From positions 1 to 37,988 of the forward strand of contig JAQBQL010000047.1 of the NCBI GenBank assembly GCA_028287035.1: DNA of 37,988 nt, read 5' to 3'. Origin of the DNA: Labilithrix sp. GTDB lineage: Bacteria > Myxococcota > Polyangia > Polyangiales > Polyangiaceae. The notes under the pieces are model-generated. The model did not search any database and was not told the origin of the DNA. It saw nothing but the letters and a program-made list of their open reading frames with translations. Positions within the stretch are counted from its first letter, which is position 1. Each line of letters opens with the position of its first letter. The translations under genes and the position numbers were made by a program. Shown in pieces: positions 34,323 to 37,988 of this stretch.

Positions 34323-35174
34323 ATGGGGTGGCTGGAGACGTGGGGGGCTGCGGCTGGGACTGGCGCGGGGCAGCTCGGGCTGCACGAGGCGCCGCGTTGC
34401 GGGCGCGGGGGATACCGGGTGAATGCCGGGCGGAAGGGACGCGTCGCGGGGGCAGGGGCGACGCCGCACCGTCCGCGCGCCCGCCTCAGCCCGCACGTTC
34501 CGGTGCACATCACGCTGCGCGGGGCGGCGGGGCTGCCTTCGTTTCGCGAGGAGCGAATGGCACGTGCGGTGGGGCAGGCGATACGCGCCATGAAGGTTGC
34601 GCGTGACGACTTCCGGATCATCGAGTTCTCGATCCAGGACAGTCACCTGCATCTTATCGCCGAGGCGGACGACGAGCGCGCCTTGACGAGCGCGATGCGC
34701 AGCCTGAAGGCGCGGGTGACGCGATCCATCAACGGCCACGTGCTTCGCCGCCCACGCGGCAAGGTGTGGGGAGGCCGTTACCATCGGGTCGACCTCACCT
34801 CGCGTCGGCAGGCGCGCAACGCCCTCGTGTACGTCCTCCAGAATGCCCATCATCACGGCGTCGTCGCCGCCGGATCGCTGGACCCGCTCTCCTCGGCCCG
34901 GTGGTCGAGCCGGTACATCGCACGCGCGCCGCTGCCGGCGGACACTTCGCCCTGTGCGAGCGCGTTGACCTTCATGCTGCGCCGCCTCTGGGAAGGCCAA
35001 TGGCCGGGCCTCATCTCCCCTTCCGAGGTCCCGGAACGCGACGTCCCCGCGCGCGGGCGCGCGAAGGCAAAAGGTTCGACCGATACGTCACGACGCCACG
35101 AGCGTGACTCGGAAGCCGCGGGCACAGGATCTCCGCAGCGGGCGCGAACAGCCTCGGACTGCGGTAGGCGCTGA
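34323..35174 (+). CDS. Y1/HUH transposase, REP-associated (RAYT) type
   Basis: A 283-residue protein of the IS200-like/RAYT superfamily, single-strand-specific transposases that cut with one tyrosine. An N-terminal GGYRVNAGRKGR (29-40) matches the GGxRxGAGRK lead-in of myxobacterial members. The fold then shows VPVHITLRGAAGLPSFR (59-75), the metal-binding HLH at 108-110 (DSHLHLIAEA) and VWGGRYHRVDLTSRRQARNALVYVLQNAHHHG (148-179). Tyr170 in that last block is the likely nucleophile. The C-terminal part (about 215-283) is basic and variable. The reading frame is intact, unlike the neighbouring transposases, which suggests retention or domestication. No copy of a clear REP array adjoins it, although a strong palindrome lies at 32360-32386. 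The start is ATG 34323 after an A/T-rich leader. Confidence 0.85.
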   Translation: MGWLETWGAAAGTGAGQLGLHEAPRCGRGGYRVNAGRKGRVAGAGATPHRPRARLSPHVPVHITLRGAAGLPSFREERMARAVGQAIRAMKVARDDFRIIEFSIQDSHLHLIAEADDERALTSAMRSLKARVTRSINGHVLRRPRGKVWGGRYHRVDLTSRRQARNALVYVLQNAHHHGVVAAGSLDPLSSARWSSRYIARAPLPADTSPCASALTFMLRRLWEGQWPGLISPSEVPERDVPARGRAKAKGSTDTSRRHERDSEAAGTGSPQRARTASDCGRR

Positions 35175-35514
35175 GCAGCCGTTCTCGAGCCACCGGTGCC
35201 GTCCCGCACGCCTGGACCGACGGCGCGGGTGGTTGGCCCCCCGACGGATCTGCGGGACGCGCGGCTGCCGCCAGAAGCGCCCGAATCAAACAGCAGACGC
35301 GGGACGTAGGACTCATCGCTCGTTCGCGGTCTGGCCGGCCACGTCGAAGCGGGCGCCTCGTACCGCGACTGCCGACGTCGCCTCGCCGAGCTCCCGGATG
35401 TCACCGACGCTCAGATGGAGCCACGCGGCGCCCCGGTGTTCGTCCGGCCTGCAGCGAGACCCATACTTGCCTGGCGTCGGGAGCGGCGGCGCTCCTGAGC
35501 CCGCCAACAACGCG
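35175..35514. other. Gene-free stretch between RAYT and SDR genes
   Basis: About 340 nt. A 65-codon minus-strand frame (35313-35510) and a plus-strand frame through 35320-35495 both stay open but have no ribosome site, no start with good context and no recognised motif. I see no terminator for the SDR gene that ends at 35515. Confidence 0.4.
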
Positions 35515-36291
35515 CTACACGATGGTCTGCCCGCCGTCGACCACGAGCGCGTGGCCGATCATGAAGCCTGCCTCGTCCGAGCACATCCACGCGACCGTCG
35601 CCCCGATCTCCTCGGGTCGGCCCATCCTTCCGATGGGCTCCTCGGCAATGACCTTCGCGCGGCCCTCCGGGCCCGCGGCGAAGCGAGCGATCATCGGCGT
35701 GTCGATGTAGCCCGGGCAGATCGCGTTGATCCGCACGTTCTTTGCGGCGTAGTCGAGCGCCGCCGCCCGGGTGAGACCGATGACGCCGTGCTTGGCCGCC
35801 GTGTACGCGGCATTGCCCTTGATGCCGATGACCCCGGCGCCCGAAGAGGTATTCACGATGGCGCCGCCGCCGTGCTCGAGCATCCGCGGGATCTCGTACT
35901 TCATGCAGAGGAACACGCCGCGAAGGTCGATGTTCACGATGCGGTCCCACTCCTCGAGCGGGGTCTCCGCGGCCGGCACCAGCGCCTTCGGCTCGACGCC
36001 CGCGTTGTTGAACGCGAAGTCGAGGCGGCCGAACGTCTCGACGGTCTTGCTGACCGCCGCCTCGACGTCCGCGGCCACGTTCACGTCGCACCGGACCGCG
36101 AGGCCGCGTGCGCCACGCTGCTCGACCAGGCGAACCGTCTCGATGCTCTCGGCCTCCGACACGTCGGCGACCACCACCGCCGCGCCGTCCGCCGCGAAGG
36201 CGAGCGCCGCGGCGCGGCCGATGCCGCTCGCGCCGCCCGTCACGAATGCGACCTTTCCGTCGAATCTGCCTGTTCCGATTCCAGCGGTCAT
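35515..36291 (-). CDS. SDR-family NAD(P)-dependent oxidoreductase
   Basis: A 258-residue classical short-chain dehydrogenase/reductase. The cofactor motif is TGGASGIG (18-25), with Asp43 (VVVADVSE) after the second strand favouring NAD(H). The structural motif is NNAG (95-98), and the catalytic residues are Asn120, Ser149/Ser150, Tyr163 and Lys167 (AAYTAAKHGV). The C-terminus ends in MIGHALVVDGGQTIV. Such enzymes oxidise secondary alcohols or reduce ketones (KR/3-oxoacyl type), and the substrate here is unknown. The start is ATG 36289-36291 with GAGAGGAAG. It follows the cupin gene by 42 nt and is very likely co-transcribed with it from the promoter region shared with the divergent LysR gene. 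Confidence 0.95.
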   Translation of the reverse strand: MTAGIGTGRFDGKVAFVTGGASGIGRAAALAFAADGAAVVVADVSEAESIETVRLVEQRGARGLAVRCDVNVAADVEAAVSKTVETFGRLDFAFNNAGVEPKALVPAAETPLEEWDRIVNIDLRGVFLCMKYEIPRMLEHGGGAIVNTSSGAGVIGIKGNAAYTAAKHGVIGLTRAAALDYAAKNVRINAICPGYIDTPMIARFAAGPEGRAKVIAEEPIGRMGRPEEIGATVAWMCSDEAGFMIGHALVVDGGQTIV

Positions 36292-36333
36292 GACTTCCTC
36301 TCTTCTCCGGTCACGCGTTTTCCGAACCGCATC

Positions 36334-36726
36334 TCAGCTCCTCCCTTCGTACTGGTCGTCGCTCACCTTCTCGAGCCACTCGACGGCCTTCCCGTCCAGC
36401 GCCTCCTGGATCGCGAGGTGCGTCATCGCCGTGGTCGGCGCCGCGCCGTGCCAGTGCTTCTCGTCGGGGTCGACGCTCACGACGTCGCCTGTGCGGATCT
36501 CCTCGATGGGGCCGCCCCAGCGCTGGTGCAGACCGCAGCCCGACGTGACGATGAGCGTCTGCCCCAGCGGGTGCGTATGCCAGTCACTGCGGGCGCACGG
36601 CTCGAACGTGACGTAGGCGCCGCTCGCCCGCGCCGCCGCGAACAGCGGGTCAATCCGAACGGCCCCCGTGAAATGCTCCGCGGGTCCCCGTTCCGACGCC
36701 TGCGAGCCGCTTCGCTTGATCTTCAT
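36334..36726 (-). CDS. Cupin protein of the (R)-hydroxynitrile lyase type
   Basis: A 130-residue single-domain cupin. It begins [21 protein letters not shown] and has the metal site [11 protein letters not shown] (His50, His52, Gln56) plus His91 in [20 protein letters not shown]. These match the His/His/Gln/His set of the manganese-dependent hydroxynitrile lyase from Granulicella tundricola. Homologues are widespread beside SDR and LysR genes in bacteria that make no cyanogenic compounds, so the natural substrate is probably another small hydroxy- or quinone-like molecule. The start is ATG 36724-36726, with a strong GAGGAGGTT ribosome site; the open frame upstream to 36777 is not used. First gene of a two-gene operon with the SDR. 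Confidence 0.92.
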   Translation of the reverse strand: MKIKRSGSQASERGPAEHFTGAVRIDPLFAAARASGAYVTFEPCARSDWHTHPLGQTLIVTSGCGLHQRWGGPIEEIRTGDVVSVDPDEKHWHGAAPTTAMTHLAIQEALDGKAVEWLEKVSDDQYEGRS

Positions 36727-36799
36727 GCTGAACCTCCTCGGCCAGCACGGAGCATGCGTCGCGCCGCTCCCGACCACCAGACCGGGGTCGCGGATGGGC

Positions 36800-36818
36800 T
36801 GTCAAGCGGCGGTTGACA
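36800..36818. promoter_or_regulatory. LysR-type operator / back-to-back -35 elements
   Basis: TGTCAA (36800-36805) and TTGACA (36813-36818) are a perfect inverted repeat with a 7-nt spacer, lying between the divergent cupin and LysR genes. The T-N11-A pattern inside an inverted repeat is typical of LysR binding sites. Each arm also reads TTGACA, a perfect -35, toward one of the two genes, though no good -10 follows either. The regulator probably binds here to control both its own gene and the cupin-SDR pair. Confidence 0.55.
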
Positions 36819-36857
36819 ATGCCCCCACCGCGGCGATCATGCGGGCGGGCGCCCATC

Positions 36858-37790
36858 GTGAACACGACCCTCTTTCCCCAGCTCCAGGCGTTCCTGGCCG
36901 TCGCGCGCGCGCGAAGCTTCACGGGCGCGGGCCGTCAGCTCGGGATCTCGCGCTCCGCGATCAGCCAGAGTGTGCGGCAGCTCGAGGAGCAGCTCCAGGT
37001 CACTCTCGTCGCGCGCACCACGCGCAGCGTGGCCCTCACCGAGGCAGGACGGCGCCTCCTCGAATCCGCCGGTCCCGCGGTCGCCCAGGTGCGTGCCGCC
37101 CTCGCGGAGGTGGCGGCGAAGCCCGGAGAGGTGGTCGGCCGCGTACGACTGACGGTGCCCCGTTCGGCATTCCACTTCGTCATCGAGCCCGTGTTGCCGG
37201 TCTTCCGCGAGCGCCATCCGCGCGTCGACGTCGAGATCGTGTTCGAGGACCGCCAGGTGGACATCGTCGCCGCCGGCCACGACGCGGGCATTCGCCTGAG
37301 CGAGTTCGTCGAGCGCGACATGGTGAGCGTGCGGCTCACCGACCCGTTCCGGTTCATCGTCGTCGGCGCGCCCGCGTATCTCGACGAGCACGGGACTCCC
37401 GCGCGGCCCGAGGACCTCCTTCATCATGAATGCCTGACGTTCCGGTCGGACACCACGGGCTCGCTCTACGCGTGGGAGCTCGAGCGCGGCCGGCGGACCT
37501 GGCGCGTGCCCGTTCGAGGCGGCCTCGTCACCAGCGACGGCCTTTTCTGCATGACGTGGGCGGAGCAGGGGCTCGGGCTCGCGTACGTGATGGAACCGCT
37601 GGCCGCGGCGGCGCTCGGCAGCGGAAGATTGCGCCGCGTGCTCGAGCCGTATGCCGCGAGCGTCCCCGGCTTCTTTCTTTATTACCCGAGTCGCACGCAG
37701 AGCTCGGCGCCACTCCGGCTGTTCGTCGAGACGCTCCGCGAGCTGACGGCGAAACGCACGACCGCGCGGGGCGCGAAGCCTCGGTCGTGA
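36858..37790 (+). CDS. LysR-family transcriptional regulator
   Basis: A 310-residue LysR regulator. The N-terminal helix-turn-helix (about 1-60) reads LQAFLAVARARSFTGAGRQLGISRSAISQSVRQLEEQL and LVARTTRSVALTEAGRRLL. The effector domain (about 90-300) follows, with RVRLTVPRSAFHFVIEPVLPVFRERHPRVDVEIVFEDRQVDIVAAGHDAGIRL, which places it in the CrgA/DsdC-like branch that often controls a divergent oxidoreductase. The frame is open upstream to TTG 36813, but GTG 36858-36860 gives the normal start just before the first helix. It is divergent from the cupin-SDR operon and separated from it by 131 nt containing a perfect inverted repeat. The effector may be a substrate of the cupin or SDR. Confidence 0.94.
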   Translation: MNTTLFPQLQAFLAVARARSFTGAGRQLGISRSAISQSVRQLEEQLQVTLVARTTRSVALTEAGRRLLESAGPAVAQVRAALAEVAAKPGEVVGRVRLTVPRSAFHFVIEPVLPVFRERHPRVDVEIVFEDRQVDIVAAGHDAGIRLSEFVERDMVSVRLTDPFRFIVVGAPAYLDEHGTPARPEDLLHHECLTFRSDTTGSLYAWELERGRRTWRVPVRGGLVTSDGLFCMTWAEQGLGLAYVMEPLAAAALGSGRLRRVLEPYAASVPGFFLYYPSRTQSSAPLRLFVETLRELTAKRTTARGAKPRS

Positions 37791-37937
37791 GCCCGCGCCG
37801 GCGGGCGCCACGCCGGTCGCTCTACGCCAGCGCCGCCTCCGCTGCCGCGGCCCGCGCCTCGACGCCCGCCTCTCCCGACTCCCGCACCGCGGCGTCCACC
37901 GCCCGCCGACGCGGCGTTCGCGCCGCCGGGCGGCCGG

Positions 37938-37988
37938 GTGATCGCGCTCGACATCTCGCTCGGCGACGTGCCGGTCGGGCGCGTCGCG
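37938..37988 (+). CDS. Possible start of a cyclophilin-type peptidyl-prolyl isomerase, cut by window end
   Basis: The last codons read VIALDISLGDVPVGRVA, which resembles the first strands of cyclophilins (FDIAVDGEPLGRVSFEL in eukaryotic CypA). Third positions are G or C in every codon from 37908 on, unlike the alternative frames. GTG 37938 is a possible start; the frame is open from 37791 through a Pro-rich stretch with no earlier start codon. Only 17 codons are visible, so the call is tentative. Between 37791 and 37907 I see no gene I can support. Confidence 0.25.
   Translation, partial: MIALDISLGDVPVGRVA

Noticed and set aside
35313..35510. A 65-codon minus-strand frame
   Set aside because: No ribosome site, no motif, no coding-type third-position bias.
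36727..36777. N-terminal extension of the cupin
   Set aside because: A strong ribosome site sits before the internal ATG, and homology starts at [11 protein letters not shown].
37682..37954. A 90-codon minus-strand Gly-rich frame at the window end
   Set aside because: Composition is that of an antisense frame to the LysR end and a Pro-rich stretch; the plus-strand frame has better coding bias.

Overview
The base composition (about 70% G+C, with G or C in nearly every third codon position), the many Ala/Pro-rich proteins, the lipoproteins, a eukaryote-like Ser/Thr kinase, an ECF sigma factor beside a Pro-rich membrane partner, and the multi-sensor histidine kinases all suggest a myxobacterium (Myxococcota, probably Polyangiales). 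This is an inference; no rRNA gene is present to settle it. No tRNA, rRNA or CRISPR array was seen.

Layout. 1-7.7 kb, minus strand: a VIT1/CCC1-type membrane transporter, a Cys-rich lipoprotein, a secreted beta-propeller/Ig-like protein, a SpoIVB-type (S55) protease-like protein and a membrane-anchored Ser/Thr kinase. 7.8-9.9 kb, plus: a CstA-type carbon-starvation transporter with a hairpin just before its start codon. 9.9-13.7 kb, minus: a lipoprotein, a 56-residue basic protein with its own promoter, an isocitrate lyase/PEP mutase-family enzyme, and an ECF sigma factor translationally coupled to a single-pass Pro-rich protein. 13.9-18.9 kb, plus: a MacAB-like export operon made of adaptor, ATPase with an extra four-helix membrane tail, and two tandem paralogous FtsX/MacB permeases. 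19-22.3 kb, plus: a GAF-PAS-PAS histidine kinase followed by a REC-histidine kinase. 22.3-24.5 kb, minus: an acyl-CoA synthetase and a lipoprotein. 24.6-25.6 kb, plus: a Sua5-type threonylcarbamoyl-AMP synthase.

25.7-32.0 kb, plus, is the most unusual part. Seven genes run nose to tail with gaps of 5 nt or less or with short overlaps: RidA-like, crotonase, acyl-CoA dehydrogenase, Old Yellow Enzyme fused to a fibronectin-III domain, radical SAM/twitch enzyme, GT-A-like DxD protein, and an unrecognised 146-residue protein. The first part resembles aryl-CoA (2-aminobenzoyl-CoA type) catabolic clusters; the second part looks like a modification or glycosylation module. Their joining in one operon is the best candidate here for an undescribed system.

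32-35.2 kb is a mobile-element graveyard. A decayed IS of about 1.2 kb, bounded by imperfect inverted repeats and CTAG at both ends, sits in the 3' end of an older IS5-type transposase remnant. Beside them is an intact Y1/HUH (RAYT-like) transposase. 35.5-37.8 kb holds a cupin-SDR operon (the cupin is of the (R)-hydroxynitrile-lyase type) divergent from a LysR regulator, with a perfect inverted repeat between them. The window ends in what may be the start of a cyclophilin gene.
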